A stretch of DNA of 64,000 nt from Photorhabdus australis DSM 17609 (GTDB lineage Bacteria; Pseudomonadota; Gammaproteobacteria; Enterobacterales; Enterobacteriaceae): positions 155,134 through 219,133 of the forward strand of contig NZ_JONO01000003.1 of the NCBI RefSeq assembly GCF_000711895.1. Reading direction: 5' to 3'. The notes under the pieces were generated by a model that was not told the origin of the DNA, did not search any database, and worked only from the letters and a program-made list of their open reading frames with translations. Position numbers and translations under genes: made by a program. Positions 9,924 through 20,145 of the stretch are shown one piece after another; the stretch's first letter is position 1, and the number at the start of each line of letters is the position of its first letter.

Positions 9924-12584
9924 ATGACTGTAACTAATGCTACTGAACTGAATGAAATGGTTGCCCGAGTTAAGAAAGCACAACGTGAATTTGCTCATTT
10001 CTCTCAGGAACAAGTTGACAAAATCTTCCGAGCTGCCGCTCTTGCAGCAGCCGATGCACGTATTCCTTTAGCAAAATTAGCCGTGGCAGAATCCGGTATG
10101 GGGATTGTCGAGGACAAAGTGATTAAAAATCACTTTGCTTCCGAATATATCTACAACGCATATAAAGATGATAAAACTTGTGGCATTTTGGCTGAAGATA
10201 AAACATTCGGTACTATCACTATTGCTGAACCTATCGGCTTAATCTGCGGCATCGTGCCAACCACTAACCCAACATCTACGGCTATTTTTAAAGCTCTAAT
10301 CAGTTTGAAAACTCGCAACGGTATTATTTTCTCACCGCATCCACGTGCTAAAAAAGCAACCAACAAAGCCGCTGAATTAGTTCTACGTGCTGCAATTGAG
10401 GCCGGCGCCCCAGAAGATATTATTGGCTGGATTGATGAACCCTCTGTTGAACTTTCCAATGCACTGATGCACCACCAGGATATTAACCTCATTCTGGCTA
10501 CCGGTGGTCCTGGTATGGTAAAAGCGGCATACAGCTCTGGTAAGCCTGCAATCGGCGTTGGTGCGGGTAACACACCCGTTGTCATTGATGAATCAGCTGA
10601 TATTAAACGCGCTGTTGCATCTATTCTGATGTCCAAAACTTTCGACAACGGCGTTATCTGCGCTTCAGAACAGTCCGTTATCGTCGTGGATTCTGTTTAT
10701 GAACAGGTACGTGAACGATTCTTTACTCATGGCAGTTATTTGTTACAAGGCAAAGAATTGAAAGCGGTTCAGGACATTATCCTGAAAAACGGTAGCCTGA
10801 ATGCCGCAATTGTTGGTCAGCCTGCAGCTAAAATCGCCCAAATGGCGGGCATCAATGTTCCTGAAAACACCAAGATTCTGATTGGAGAAGTCAGCCAGAT
10901 TGATGAAACTGAACCTTTTGCTCACGAAAAACTTTCTCCACTGCTCGCTATGTATCGAGGTAACAGCTTTGAAGATGCTGTAGAAAAAGCAGAAAAATTA
11001 GTCGAAATGGGTGGCATTGGTCACACTTCCTGCCTGTATACCGATCAGGATAATCAGGCAGCAAGAATCAAGTACTTTGGCGACAAAATGAAAACAGCCC
11101 GTATCCTGGTGAATACACCCGCATCTCAAGGTGGTATCGGTGATCTTTACAACTTCAAACTTGCTCCATCTCTGACACTAGGTTGCGGTTCCTGGGGTGG
11201 AAACTCCATCTCCGAAAACGTGGGACCAAAACATCTCATCAACACCAAAACCGTGGCGAAGAGAGCAGAAAATATGTTATGGCATAAACTTCCAAAATCA
11301 ATTTACTTCCGTCGTGGTTCCCTGCCTGTTGCACTAGGGGAAGTGGCTACCGATGGCGCAAAACGGGCCTTTATCGTAACAGATCGTTTCTTATTCAATA
11401 ATGGCTATGCTGATCAAGTCACCGACGTGCTGAAATCCCACGGACTGGAAACAGAAGTTTTCTTTGAAGTTGAAGCCGACCCAACATTGAGCATCGTTCG
11501 TAAAGGTGCAGAACAAATGCACTCATTCAAACCGGATATCATTATTGCACTAGGAGGTGGTTCTCCAATGGATGCCGCCAAAATTATGTGGGTAATGTAT
11601 GAACACCCTGAAACACACTTCGAAGAATTAGCCCTACGGTTTATGGATATCCGTAAACGCATCTACAAATTTCCGAAAATGGGCATCAAAGCTAAAATGA
11701 TAGCGATTACCACAACTTCTGGCACAGGCTCTGAAGTGACACCATTTGCCGTTGTCACTGATGACACAACCGGCCAGAAATATCCATTGGCTGACTATGC
11801 TCTGACTCCGGATATGGCTATTGTTGATGCTAATCTGGTAATGGATTTACCGAAATCACTGTGTGCTTTTGGTGGCCTGGATGCAATCACGCATTCTTTG
11901 GAAGCTTATGTATCTGTATTGGCAAACGAATATTCTGACGGACAAGCTCTTCAAGCACTGAAACTACTAAAAGAATTCCTCCCAGCCAGCTATCACGAAG
12001 GTGCAACTAACCCCATTGCTCGTGAACGGGTTCATAATGCTGCAACCATTGCTGGTATTGCATTTGCTAACGCTTTTCTAGGGGTATGTCACTCTATGGC
12101 ACATAAGCTGGGTTCTGAATTTCATATCCCGCACGGCCTTGCTAACGCACTGCTGATTTGTAACGTTATCCGTTATAACGCTAACGATAATCCAACTAAA
12201 CAGACTGCATTTAGCCAATATGACCGGCCACAAGCCCGTCGTCGTTATGCCGAAATTGCCGACCATCTTGGCTTATCTGCTACCGGGGACCGTACTGCAA
12301 CAAAAATTGAAAAACTGCTAGCATGGCTAGAAGAAATGAAATCCGAACTAGGTATCCCGACCTCTATCCGCGCTGCCGGTATTCAGGAAGCGGACTTTTT
12401 GGTGAAAATCGATAAGTTGTCTGAAGATGCTTTTGACGACCAATGCACTGGTGCTAACCCTCGTTATCCTCTAATTTCTGAGCTAAAACAATTATTGCTG
12501 GATTCATACTATGGCCGAGAATTCACAGAAACAATGGCAACACCGGAAGCGACTGAACCAACAATAAATCCTGATAAAAACTAA
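9924..12584 (+). CDS. adhE: Bifunctional aldehyde-alcohol dehydrogenase AdhE
   Basis: 886 aa. It reduces acetyl-CoA to acetaldehyde and then to ethanol during fermentation. The N-terminal half (about 1-440) is a CoA-acylating aldehyde dehydrogenase with catalytic Cys246 in FDNGVICASEQS. The C-terminal half (about 450-860) is an iron-dependent alcohol dehydrogenase with ALGGGSPMDAAK and the metal-binding His region including GLDAITHSLEAY and CHSMAHKLG. The protein normally forms spirosome filaments in the cytoplasm. Order ychE-adhE-tdk-hns is as in E. coli. Confidence 0.98.
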   Translation: MTVTNATELNEMVARVKKAQREFAHFSQEQVDKIFRAAALAAADARIPLAKLAVAESGMGIVEDKVIKNHFASEYIYNAYKDDKTCGILAEDKTFGTITIAEPIGLICGIVPTTNPTSTAIFKALISLKTRNGIIFSPHPRAKKATNKAAELVLRAAIEAGAPEDIIGWIDEPSVELSNALMHHQDINLILATGGPGMVKAAYSSGKPAIGVGAGNTPVVIDESADIKRAVASILMSKTFDNGVICASEQSVIVVDSVYEQVRERFFTHGSYLLQGKELKAVQDIILKNGSLNAAIVGQPAAKIAQMAGINVPENTKILIGEVSQIDETEPFAHEKLSPLLAMYRGNSFEDAVEKAEKLVEMGGIGHTSCLYTDQDNQAARIKYFGDKMKTARILVNTPASQGGIGDLYNFKLAPSLTLGCGSWGGNSISENVGPKHLINTKTVAKRAENMLWHKLPKSIYFRRGSLPVALGEVATDGAKRAFIVTDRFLFNNGYADQVTDVLKSHGLETEVFFEVEADPTLSIVRKGAEQMHSFKPDIIIALGGGSPMDAAKIMWVMYEHPETHFEELALRFMDIRKRIYKFPKMGIKAKMIAITTTSGTGSEVTPFAVVTDDTTGQKYPLADYALTPDMAIVDANLVMDLPKSLCAFGGLDAITHSLEAYVSVLANEYSDGQALQALKLLKEFLPASYHEGATNPIARERVHNAATIAGIAFANAFLGVCHSMAHKLGSEFHIPHGLANALLICNVIRYNANDNPTKQTAFSQYDRPQARRRYAEIADHLGLSATGDRTATKIEKLLAWLEEMKSELGIPTSIRAAGIQEADFLVKIDKLSEDAFDDQCTGANPRYPLISELKQLLLDSYYGREFTETMATPEATEPTINPDKN

Positions 12585-12611
12585 CCATTAACTCATTTAA
12601 ATACCATTTAG

Positions 12612-12639
12612 AGGGTGCTGATATCAGTACCCTTTAACT
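12612..12639 (+). terminator. Intrinsic terminator after adhE
   Basis: A near-perfect palindrome GGGTGCTGATATCAGTACCC is followed by TTTAACTT, 28 bases after the adhE stop. A plausible Rho-independent terminator. Confidence 0.65.
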
Positions 12640-12716
12640 TATTCCCTAAGAATGCCAACTCAATCCTAATAAAAGCGCCTTAAACTGCCCATGAGAACTT
12701 AAAAAAAGATTATTAA

Positions 12717-13322
12717 CTACATGCTATCTTTTCGCTTTCCCTTAGCTTCATTAATAGCATCCGTATAGTGTTTACGGCAAACAGACACATATTTTTCATT
12801 GCCTCCGATATCAACCTGATCGCCATCACACATGACCACACCTTTATTATCAAAACGTAATGCCCGGCTAGCCTTGCGTCCACAATGGCAAATAGTTTTC
12901 AGTTCAACTAACTTATCAGCCCATGCCAGAAGATACTGACTACCACTGAAAAGTTCGCCTCTAAAATCAGTTCTCAGCCCATAACAAAGGACAGGGATAT
13001 CATCGTAGTCAGTCACCTTACATAACTGTTTTACCTGCTCTTTTGTAAGAAACTGACATTCATCAACCAGCACACAATGCACGGTTTCCTGTTTATTTTC
13101 ATTTCTGATTAATTCACCTATATCTGTCTGCTGGCTAAACAGAAATGCATCGGCAGATAATCCAATACGAGAACTGATTTTTCCTTTTCCAAACCGAGTG
13201 TCAATTTCTGCGGTAAAAATCAGCGTTCTCATCCCTCTCTCATTATAGTTATAAGAAGATTGCAACAGAGATGTCGATTTTCCGGCATTCATTGCGGAGT
13301 AATAAAAATAAAGTTGAGCCAT
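12717..13322 (-). CDS. tdk: Thymidine kinase
   Basis: 201 aa type II thymidine kinase that phosphorylates thymidine in the salvage pathway, cytoplasmic. The P-loop SAMNAGKST is at residues 9-17, the Walker B-like region is VLVDECQFL with the catalytic Glu nearby, and zinc ligands are CHCGRKA plus the C-terminal C..H pair (SVCRKHY). It is convergent with adhE. Position next to hns is the E. coli arrangement. Confidence 0.96.
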   Translation of the reverse strand: MAQLYFYYSAMNAGKSTSLLQSSYNYNERGMRTLIFTAEIDTRFGKGKISSRIGLSADAFLFSQQTDIGELIRNENKQETVHCVLVDECQFLTKEQVKQLCKVTDYDDIPVLCYGLRTDFRGELFSGSQYLLAWADKLVELKTICHCGRKASRALRFDNKGVVMCDGDQVDIGGNEKYVSVCRKHYTDAINEAKGKRKDSM

Positions 13323-13968
13323 AGGCTCTGCCCCTTAACAAAATTTATAAAGCCATATAGTCAGATGAGTTTACCATAAACTCCAAGAGTGATTATCCAT
13401 CTCAGTAAGCTACACCGGTGATATCGTAAAATATTTAGCTTAGTAGTGTCTAAAATCATTCGTGATCATCATTACATCAAATGGACAATTAAGGCTCACT
13501 TGCGTGACAAATACTCATGTTTAAATTAAGCAAATGAAAGCTTGATTGATTTGTTGCATATTGTATGCAAATTAATAAGCTGCGTGATTTACTGTCAGAA
13601 AATGACAACAGAAAATCAAGGATAACTCATGGATTAGTCATAAGTTTTTTTAAACTTACTATTTATTCTTCCTTAGCAGGTATGATAAGAAACAGTTAAA
13701 ATTACTTACCGATTTAGTATATAACTGGTTTATAAATTAGAGAGATAATCATGTCCCCTCTTTGTTAAAGGTACCCTGAACATGTTATTGGCGAATGACG
13801 ATCGAAATAGCTGTATAAAAAGCGCTATATAACTTTTGTAAAGAAATTACGTTTAAAAAAAAGAGCTATTTTATCGGAATATGAGAAATTGACTATTGCA
13901 GAAAATAAAATAGCATTCTATTATTATATCCACATCAGCCATCATCATTATAATTTGAGACCAGGACA
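13323..13968. promoter_or_regulatory. tdk-hns intergenic region with hns promoter
   Basis: 646 AT-rich bases between divergent tdk and hns. No credible ORF is present. hns has an AGGA ribosome binding site shortly before its ATG. A long AT-rich upstream region fits H-NS autoregulation by binding curved DNA; individual sites cannot be defined by eye. Confidence 0.45.
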
Positions 13969-14373
13969 ATGAGCGATTTAAAAACCCTAAATAACATCCG
14001 TACCCTACGAGCTCAAGCAAGAGAATGTGACCTTGAGTTCTTAGAAGAAATACTGGAAAAACTGACCGTCGTTGTTGATGAACGTCGTGAAGAAGAAAGT
14101 CTGGTACAAGCTGAATTAGAAGAACGCACACGTAAATTGGAAGAAGTTCGTAAAATGATTCTTGAACAAGGAATTGATCCAAGCGAATTGCTTCAAACAA
14201 TGAGTGCTGGCAAATCAGCTGGTAAAACAAAACGTGCTGCACGTCCAGCTAAATATCAATATGTTGATACAAACGGTGAAACTAAAACCTGGACTGGCCA
14301 GGGACGTACACCTGCTGTCATCAAGAAAGCAATTGAAGAGGAAGGTAAAACCCTGGAAAGTTTCCTGCTCTAA
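13969..14373 (+). CDS. hns: Nucleoid-associated silencer H-NS
   Basis: 134 aa (E. coli 137). The N-terminus [20 protein letters not shown] begins the oligomerisation helices. A charged coiled-coil linker follows (about 25-65), then a basic linker with [13 protein letters not shown] and the C-terminal DNA-binding domain with [15 protein letters not shown], which contains the AT-hook-like QGR motif. It silences AT-rich acquired DNA, so the PVC and T6SS islands later in this window are obvious candidate targets (inference). Confidence 0.98.
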   Translation: MSDLKTLNNIRTLRAQARECDLEFLEEILEKLTVVVDERREEESLVQAELEERTRKLEEVRKMILEQGIDPSELLQTMSAGKSAGKTKRAARPAKYQYVDTNGETKTWTGQGRTPAVIKKAIEEEGKTLESFLL

Positions 14374-14402
14374 CTTACTGTTTTTTAGTTGATTTAATTA
14401 AA

Positions 14403-14433
14403 AACGCCCCTTTTAGAATACAGGGGTGTTTTT
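14403..14433 (+). terminator. Intrinsic terminator after hns
   Basis: AACGCCCC and GGGGTGTT form an 8-bp stem (one G-U) around a 12-base loop, followed by TTTT, about 30 bases after the hns stop. Confidence 0.85.
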
Positions 14434-14645
14434 ATTATTGAGCAATTTAAATAACAAAAGAATTAACGCTTATCATATGAACTTGTTTGAGTCCCATTGA
14501 CAAGAAGTTAATCGGATTGTGTGTTTTTGTATCATTCCTTTGTGATAAAGCAAAGCTAGTTGTAACTCAGCTAATGCCAAGACAAATTAATAATCAAACA
14601 AGCACAACTATTTACTTCCTTCGCTAACTGTCGTTGATTCAATAG

Positions 14646-14671
14646 AAAAGGAGCCAATCGGCTCCTTTTTT
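14646..14671. terminator. Terminator downstream of the galU-ugd-epimerase operon
   Basis: AAAAGGAGCC-AATC-GGCTCCTTTT is a perfect 10-bp stem with a 4-base loop and flanking A/T runs, so it can work on both strands. It lies 2 bases beyond the epimerase stop codon (minus strand). Confidence 0.9.
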
Positions 14672-14672
14672 C

Positions 14673-15686
14673 TTATTTAGAGCTATGATAAAAACTCAAA
14701 TACCACTCTACAAACTGCTTTACGCCATGCCTTACCGATGTATTGGGTGAAAATCCTATTTTTTGAAAAATGTCACTTGAATCAGCACAGGTCGACAGAA
14801 CATCACCATCTTGTATGGGCATAAAATTTTTCTTAGCTTGAATGCCTAATGACTCTTCTATCGCTTCAATAAAATCACCTAATCTAGTCGGTTGACCATT
14901 ACCAATATTATAAATACAGTAAGGTGCAGAACTGGCAGATATTTGCCCATCCTCAACTACCCAGCTCTCATTTGGTGCGGGAATAACGTCTTGTAATCTG
15001 ACTATTGATTCAACGATATCATCTATATAAGTAAAATCTCTAACCATATTACCGTGATTATAAACATCAATAGGCTGTCCTGATAACATCGCCTTAGTGA
15101 ACTTAAATAAAGCCATATCAGGACGCCCCCATGGGCCATATACTGTGAAAAAACGCAACCCTGTCGTTGGCAACTGATAAAGATGAGAATAGCTGTGAGA
15201 CATTAATTCATCTGATTTTTTAGTCGCCGCATATAACGAAATTGGATGATCAACAGAATCGTTTGTAGAAAACGGTTGCTTTCTATTTAACCCATAAACT
15301 GAGCTGGAAGAGGAATATAATAAATGTTCAACATTATTATGACGACAAGCTTCAAGTATATTGATATGCCCTATTATATTCGAATCAATGTAAGCCATCG
15401 GATTCTGCAATGAATAGCGAACACCAGCCTGAGCCCCCAGATGGATAACCCGCTGAAATTTATGCCGCTCAAAAAGATCAGGAATGGCTATTCTGTCAGC
15501 TAAATCCAGCTTCTCAAATTTAAAACCAGGACTATCAAATAATAGATCTAACCGAGCTTGCTTAAGATTCACATCATAATAATCATTAAGGTTGTCGATA
15601 CCTACAACCTCATGCCCCATTTGCAATAATCGCTGGCTCACATGAAAACCAATGAAACCAGCGGCACCTGTCACTAAGAATTTCAT
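14673..15686 (-). CDS. UDP-glucuronate 4-epimerase-like NAD-dependent epimerase
   Basis: 337 aa extended short-chain dehydrogenase. The Rossmann motif GAAGFIGFH is at residues 7-15, SSSSVYG precedes the catalytic YAATK (Y-x-x-x-K), and FFTVYGPWGRPDMA is characteristic of UDP-GlcA 4-epimerases (uge/wbnF/lspL type). It would convert UDP-glucuronate to UDP-galacturonate for LPS or capsule. It is the last gene after galU and ugd, which supply UDP-glucose and UDP-glucuronate, so the pathway is complete within the operon. Confidence 0.88.
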   Translation of the reverse strand: MKFLVTGAAGFIGFHVSQRLLQMGHEVVGIDNLNDYYDVNLKQARLDLLFDSPGFKFEKLDLADRIAIPDLFERHKFQRVIHLGAQAGVRYSLQNPMAYIDSNIIGHINILEACRHNNVEHLLYSSSSSVYGLNRKQPFSTNDSVDHPISLYAATKKSDELMSHSYSHLYQLPTTGLRFFTVYGPWGRPDMALFKFTKAMLSGQPIDVYNHGNMVRDFTYIDDIVESIVRLQDVIPAPNESWVVEDGQISASSAPYCIYNIGNGQPTRLGDFIEAIEESLGIQAKKNFMPIQDGDVLSTCADSSDIFQKIGFSPNTSVRHGVKQFVEWYLSFYHSSK

Positions 15687-15694
15687 CGTATTAC

Positions 15695-17050
15695 TCAGAT
15701 AACCGGGTTAATGGATGCCCCACGACCAATCCCATAATAAATAAAACCACGGGATTGCAGGCGCTCAGGATCATAGAGATTTCGTCCATCAAAGATAACT
15801 GGAGTTTTAAGAGACTCTTTGATTACATCAAAATCTGGTGCACGGAAACTTTGCCATTCGGTACAGATAACCAAGGCATCTGCTCCTTTAAGAGCCGCCT
15901 CTTTAGTCCCCATTAATGACAAATCATCACGTTGACCATAAATACGCTGAGCTTCTTGCATAGCTTCGGGATCATAAGCCTGTATTTTAGCGCCGGCCTG
16001 CCACAATGTTTCCATCAAAACACGACTTGATGCTTCACGCATATCATCGGTATTCGGTTTGAACGCCAATCCCCAAACAGCAAATGTCTTACCGGATAAG
16101 TCTTTACCAAAGTGACGTTTTACAAAAGAAGGTAACTTACTCTTTTGCAATTCATTCACTTGCTCTACCGCATGAAGAATCTTAGGCTGATAACCAATTT
16201 GCTCCGCGGTACGAATTAACGCCTGCACATCTTTTGGAAAACAGGAACCACCATAACCACAACCCGGATAAATAAAATGGTAGCCAATACGAGAATCAGA
16301 ACCAATTCCTTGACGAACATGTTCAATATCAGCCCCCAGCTTTTCAGCTAAGTTAGAGATCTCATTCATAAAGCTAATTTTTGTTGCCAACATACAGTTA
16401 GCGGCATATTTCGTCAGTTCCGCACTACGGATATCCATCACAATCATACGATCATGATTACGGTTAAATGGCTCATACAATTCACGGATCAGGTCAAGGT
16501 CAATGACTCTTTCATTATCACAATCACGCCCGATAATAATTCGTTCAGGACGCATACAGTCTGCAACAGCAGCCCCTTCTTTAAGAAATTCCGGATTAGA
16601 AACCACATCAAATGGAATATCAAGATTGCGCTGACGCAGACTCTCATTGACAACAGCCTTAACTTTATCGGCAGTACCAACAGGAACCGTGGATTTATCG
16701 ATAATAACTTTATAACTCTCCATATATTCCGCAATAGTACGGGCAACAGCGGTTACATATTTTAAATCTGCTGAACCATCTTCATCGGGAGGCGTTCCCA
16801 CAGCAATAAACTGTAATTTACCGTGTGCAACCCCGGCCTTTGCATCTGTACTAAAATTCAGACGGCCTTCTTCATAATTCTTCTTAACCAGCGGTGCCAA
16901 ACCGGGTTCAAAAATAGGGATTTGACCATTCTTCAAGTTTTCAACTTTATTTGCATCTACATCAATACAAAGTACATCATGCCCCACTTCAGCTAAAACA
17001 GTGGCCTGTACCAGGCCAACATAACCAATACCAAATACCGTAACTTTCAT
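15695..17050 (-). CDS. ugd: UDP-glucose 6-dehydrogenase
   Basis: 451 aa, the longer Ugd type (E. coli Ugd is 388). The Rossmann motif [10 protein letters not shown] is at the N-terminus and the catalytic Cys lies in [10 protein letters not shown]. It oxidises UDP-glucose to UDP-glucuronate with two NAD+. UDP-glucuronate is the substrate of the adjacent epimerase and also the precursor for Ara4N modification of lipid A. It lies between galU (23 bases upstream) and the epimerase (8 bases downstream), a clear operon. Confidence 0.95.
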   Translation of the reverse strand: MKVTVFGIGYVGLVQATVLAEVGHDVLCIDVDANKVENLKNGQIPIFEPGLAPLVKKNYEEGRLNFSTDAKAGVAHGKLQFIAVGTPPDEDGSADLKYVTAVARTIAEYMESYKVIIDKSTVPVGTADKVKAVVNESLRQRNLDIPFDVVSNPEFLKEGAAVADCMRPERIIIGRDCDNERVIDLDLIRELYEPFNRNHDRMIVMDIRSAELTKYAANCMLATKISFMNEISNLAEKLGADIEHVRQGIGSDSRIGYHFIYPGCGYGGSCFPKDVQALIRTAEQIGYQPKILHAVEQVNELQKSKLPSFVKRHFGKDLSGKTFAVWGLAFKPNTDDMREASSRVLMETLWQAGAKIQAYDPEAMQEAQRIYGQRDDLSLMGTKEAALKGADALVICTEWQSFRAPDFDVIKESLKTPVIFDGRNLYDPERLQSRGFIYYGIGRGASINPVI

Positions 17051-17073
17051 ATGACACCTAAATTTCCGTAAAA

Positions 17074-17997
17074 TTATTCTTTAGTCTGATCCTGTAAAGC
17101 CACTCGCCCTAACCAATCAGTAAACTCTTTGCCTAACTCACCATGTTTCATACCATAGCGGACAAACGCCTGCATATAGCCAAGCTTATTGCCACAATCA
17201 TGACTTAAACCCTGCAAGTGGTATGCTTCCACGGATTCCTCTTCCATTAACATAGCAATTGCATCGGTAAGTTGAATTTCATCACCGGCCCCTGGTGTTG
17301 TTTTTGCCAATAACGACCAAATTTTTTCAGACAACACATAACGGCCAACAATAGAAAGGTTTGATGGTGCTTCTTGCGGTTTAGGTTTTTCAACTACACG
17401 CTTAATTGGTTTACTATCACCAGGTTGCAAACTCTCTCCCAGGCAATCGACAATACCATAACTGGAAACTTCTTCATGAGGCACAGGCTCTACTAATATC
17501 TGGCTGATCCCAGTTTCATTATAACGAGCCAACATCTCACTCAGATTATATTTAGTGAGGTCTGTACTGTACTCGTCAAGAATAACGTCAGGAAGTATCA
17601 CAGCAAAAGGCTCATCACCAATTAAGGGCTTTGCACATAACACCGCATGCCCTAATCCTTTAGCAATTCCCTGTCGGGTTTGCATAATAGTGACATGACT
17701 TGGACAAATAGACTGAACCTCATCCAATAACTGACGTTTCACCCTTTTTTCAAGGATTGCTTCCAGCTCAAAACTGGTATCAAAATGGTTCTCAATTGAA
17801 TTTTTCGATGAATGAGTAACCAAGATAATTTCATTAATGCCAGCGGCAATACATTCATTCACAACATACTGAATAAGAGGCTTATCCACTAAAGGTAACA
17901 TCTCTTTAGGAATCGCTTTCGTAGCGGGTAACATCCTGGTTCCTAATCCCGCGACGGGAATAACGGCTTTTTTAACTATTTTGTTTACTGATGGCAT
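17074..17997 (-). CDS. galU: UTP-glucose-1-phosphate uridylyltransferase GalU
   Basis: 307 aa. The nucleotide-binding signature [18 protein letters not shown] is near the N-terminus and [10 protein letters not shown] follows. GalU makes UDP-glucose from UTP and glucose-1-phosphate in the cytoplasm. It is the first gene of galU-ugd-epimerase. The synteny with hns and rssB is as in E. coli, although there ugd is elsewhere. Confidence 0.96.
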   Translation of the reverse strand: MPSVNKIVKKAVIPVAGLGTRMLPATKAIPKEMLPLVDKPLIQYVVNECIAAGINEIILVTHSSKNSIENHFDTSFELEAILEKRVKRQLLDEVQSICPSHVTIMQTRQGIAKGLGHAVLCAKPLIGDEPFAVILPDVILDEYSTDLTKYNLSEMLARYNETGISQILVEPVPHEEVSSYGIVDCLGESLQPGDSKPIKRVVEKPKPQEAPSNLSIVGRYVLSEKIWSLLAKTTPGAGDEIQLTDAIAMLMEEESVEAYHLQGLSHDCGNKLGYMQAFVRYGMKHGELGKEFTDWLGRVALQDQTKE

Positions 17998-18440
17998 TAA
18001 TCTTAATCTCCTGATGTTTTTGGCTGAAACAAATCCGTCTTCAACGCAAAATCAGCACTAACTCTTTCAGAACCTATACCAATAAGACATTATTACCTTT
18101 TGCCAATAAATTATGGATACAGACAGCTCCTGGGGATGCGTTCTCTTGCCGCCGCACTGCAACTTGAAATCTATTGGGTATAGTACGTCACTTCACTCGC
18201 TTTTTGGGCTATACGAAGCACATCCAAAAGCTAACGCTTTTATCTAAGCACTATCAAATCCACTTTTTACTACAAAGAACAGCCAATAAATATAGCCTAA
18301 ATTGAGATAGGCTCTAAGCATAATCGGCTGAGTATACCAGCTAATTCTATCCAATAAACAGCACCATTCTGTTTAATTACATCACCGTGACATGATGTTT
18401 AATATTTGCTTTTTTAAGCAAAATATTACTTTAGTAATAT
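17998..18440. other. galU-rssB intergenic region with an ERIC remnant
   Basis: 443 bases without a credible gene. Bases 18126-18182 (GCTCCTGGGGATGCG through TCTATTGGGTATA) are the right half of an ERIC element; the left half is missing or unrecognisable. An ORF at 18392-18607 on the plus strand mostly lies antisense to the rssB 3' end and is not called. Confidence 0.6.
18126..18182. repeat. ERIC half-element
   Basis: 57 bases matching the right arm of the full ERIC copies in this window: GCTCCTGGGGATGCG, then GCAACTTGAAATCTATTGGG and TATA. The opposite arm is not found next to it, so this is a decayed or truncated copy. Confidence 0.75.
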
Positions 18441-19466
18441 TCATCTGGAATACATTGAAGAAAGCATCAATTTTATTTGACTATCTGTATTCCAAATCCG
18501 GCATTGCCATTCAGCGCTATGAGAACAAACCTGGTTTGAACAAATCGTTCGCAACGTTCCAAGAGGAACCCCACTATCTAATTGAATTTGACGATTACCT
18601 GATTTAATACTGGCATGTAACCCCGCAGACGTCAGTAAAACCGTTTTATTAACGGTATGATAATACCCGAGCAACAATGGAAATTGACCTCGCAGCCCGG
18701 CATTCTCCAACAAGTTATTAATCCTGTTCAGAATACCGGCCATACTGGGTAAACGCCGAGAATGATGGATGATATGTTCTTGTAATAAACTGTTAAATAC
18801 TACCCTTAGTAATAATGCTGAAATTACACCATACTCTTTTGAGCGGCTAATATCCAGACAATAAAAAGCTAACTCATTGTCGGACAATGCCGCCATATCG
18901 AGAATTAACCCTGGTTTATCAATCATATTTAATTTTCGGTAATTGACCCTACAGTGAGCAATCACCTGTGAAACTGGGGGTTGTAACTGCTTAAGCATAT
19001 TTAATGCTTCATCTGAATTATGTTTTAACGTTAACCAATCTTTATTCAAATTATTCTGTTCAATCGCACCAGACATAAAGACCATGGGATGCAAATAGGC
19101 CAACGCGACTTTCTTTATCTCATTTAGATCTGAAACGGGTTTTAATAAAACATCTTTCGCCCCTAAACGAAGTACTTCATCAATTTCTGCCATCTTGTTA
19201 GTTGCTGAAATAATGATAACTGGAATACTCACACCTTCATTAGTCAATTTTGCAACAAATTCAATACCATTCATAACAGGCATATCTAAATCACATAAAA
19301 TAAGTTCAATATGCGCTTCACTTTCCAGCATCTGTAATGCAACAGCCCCATTAGATGCAACCAACACCTTAGCGCCCAACATCCGCAAATATCCTGCCAG
19401 CAAAGAACTAAAAACGGGTTCATCTTCTACAATCAAAATCTCTTTGCCTGCCAATGCTTTTTCCAT
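18441..19466 (-). CDS. rssB: Response-regulator adaptor RssB (sigma-S degradation)
   Basis: 341 aa. The N-terminal receiver domain (ILIVEDEP, phosphoacceptor region CDLDMPVMNG with Asp59, and the conserved Lys in VLLKPVSDL) is followed by a degenerate PP2C-like output domain without a full metal site, as in E. coli RssB (337 aa). RssB delivers RpoS to ClpXP. Family-specific segments ELQPPVSQVIAHCRVNYR and QFPLLLGYYH are present. A GGGAG ribosome binding site precedes the ATG. E. coli rssA, which normally adjoins rssB, is absent here; ychJ follows directly and divergently. Confidence 0.93.
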   Translation of the reverse strand: MEKALAGKEILIVEDEPVFSSLLAGYLRMLGAKVLVASNGAVALQMLESEAHIELILCDLDMPVMNGIEFVAKLTNEGVSIPVIIISATNKMAEIDEVLRLGAKDVLLKPVSDLNEIKKVALAYLHPMVFMSGAIEQNNLNKDWLTLKHNSDEALNMLKQLQPPVSQVIAHCRVNYRKLNMIDKPGLILDMAALSDNELAFYCLDISRSKEYGVISALLLRVVFNSLLQEHIIHHSRRLPSMAGILNRINNLLENAGLRGQFPLLLGYYHTVNKTVLLTSAGLHASIKSGNRQIQLDSGVPLGTLRTICSNQVCSHSAEWQCRIWNTDSQIKLMLSSMYSR

Positions 19467-19623
19467 AAACGCGCTCCCTTACCTTTATATTGCGACTTTC
19501 ACCTTTTCTTAGGTACTATCAATTATATTAGTTCAATTAAGTGACTATCATTTGTTCTCTTACGTTTCTTTTCAATAGAAAACTCACAAAATGATATTTC
19601 ACCTTTAAGCGATTGGAGTTATT

Positions 19624-20085
19624 TTGACAGAATTATGCCCTTGTGGTAGCGGAATAAACTTTACAGATTGTTGTTCTCCCTATCTGCAAAACATAAAATT
19701 TGCTGCCAATGCTGAATCATTGATGCGCTCTAGATACAGTGCTTACGTAAAACATAACGCTGATTACCTTATCACCAGTTGGCATCCTGATTGCCAGGCT
19801 GAAAAATGGCGTTTGGATATAGAGCAAAGTTTTATTGCGACTCAGTGGCTTGGATTAAATGTAATTGCGACTGAAAAAGGCAAAGATGACAACGAAGCTT
19901 ATGTTGAATTTTCAGCTTGCTTTCTTGATCAGAAAGCTCAAGATAAACAACTTATCCATGAACGCTCACGTTTTCTTCGTATAGACCAGCATTGGTACTA
20001 TATTGATGGGGTAAAGCCTCAAACTGGTCGCAATAGTCCCTGCCCATGTGGTTCGGGTAAAAAATACAAAAAATGTTGTGGCTAA
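19624..20085 (+). CDS. ychJ: YchJ-family SEC-C motif protein (UPF0225)
   Basis: 153 aa. It has two zinc-binding SEC-C motifs, [13 protein letters not shown] at the N-terminus and [13 protein letters not shown] at the C-terminus, flanking an NTF2-like central domain ([20 protein letters not shown]). Function is unknown; the motif is shared with SecA's C-terminus. The start is TTG at 19624, supported by GGAG upstream and the family's usual start just before the first Cys cluster. It lies 60 bases before purU. Confidence 0.92.
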   Translation: MTELCPCGSGINFTDCCSPYLQNIKFAANAESLMRSRYSAYVKHNADYLITSWHPDCQAEKWRLDIEQSFIATQWLGLNVIATEKGKDDNEAYVEFSACFLDQKAQDKQLIHERSRFLRIDQHWYYIDGVKPQTGRNSPCPCGSGKKYKKCCG

Positions 20086-20145
20086 AAAACCACAGACTAA
20101 AACCAGACAAACGAAACGAAAAAGATTTAAGGAACCATCCCATTC

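Noticed and set aside
10151..10648. Minus-strand ORF of 165 codons in adhE
   Set aside because: Shadow of the adhE reading frame, with atypical composition.
12078..12266. Minus-strand ORF in the 3' part of adhE
   Set aside because: Shadow frame of a clear coding region.
18392..18607. Plus-strand ORF of 71 codons
   Set aside because: It overlaps the rssB 3' end antisense. No family resemblance and no clear ribosome binding site.
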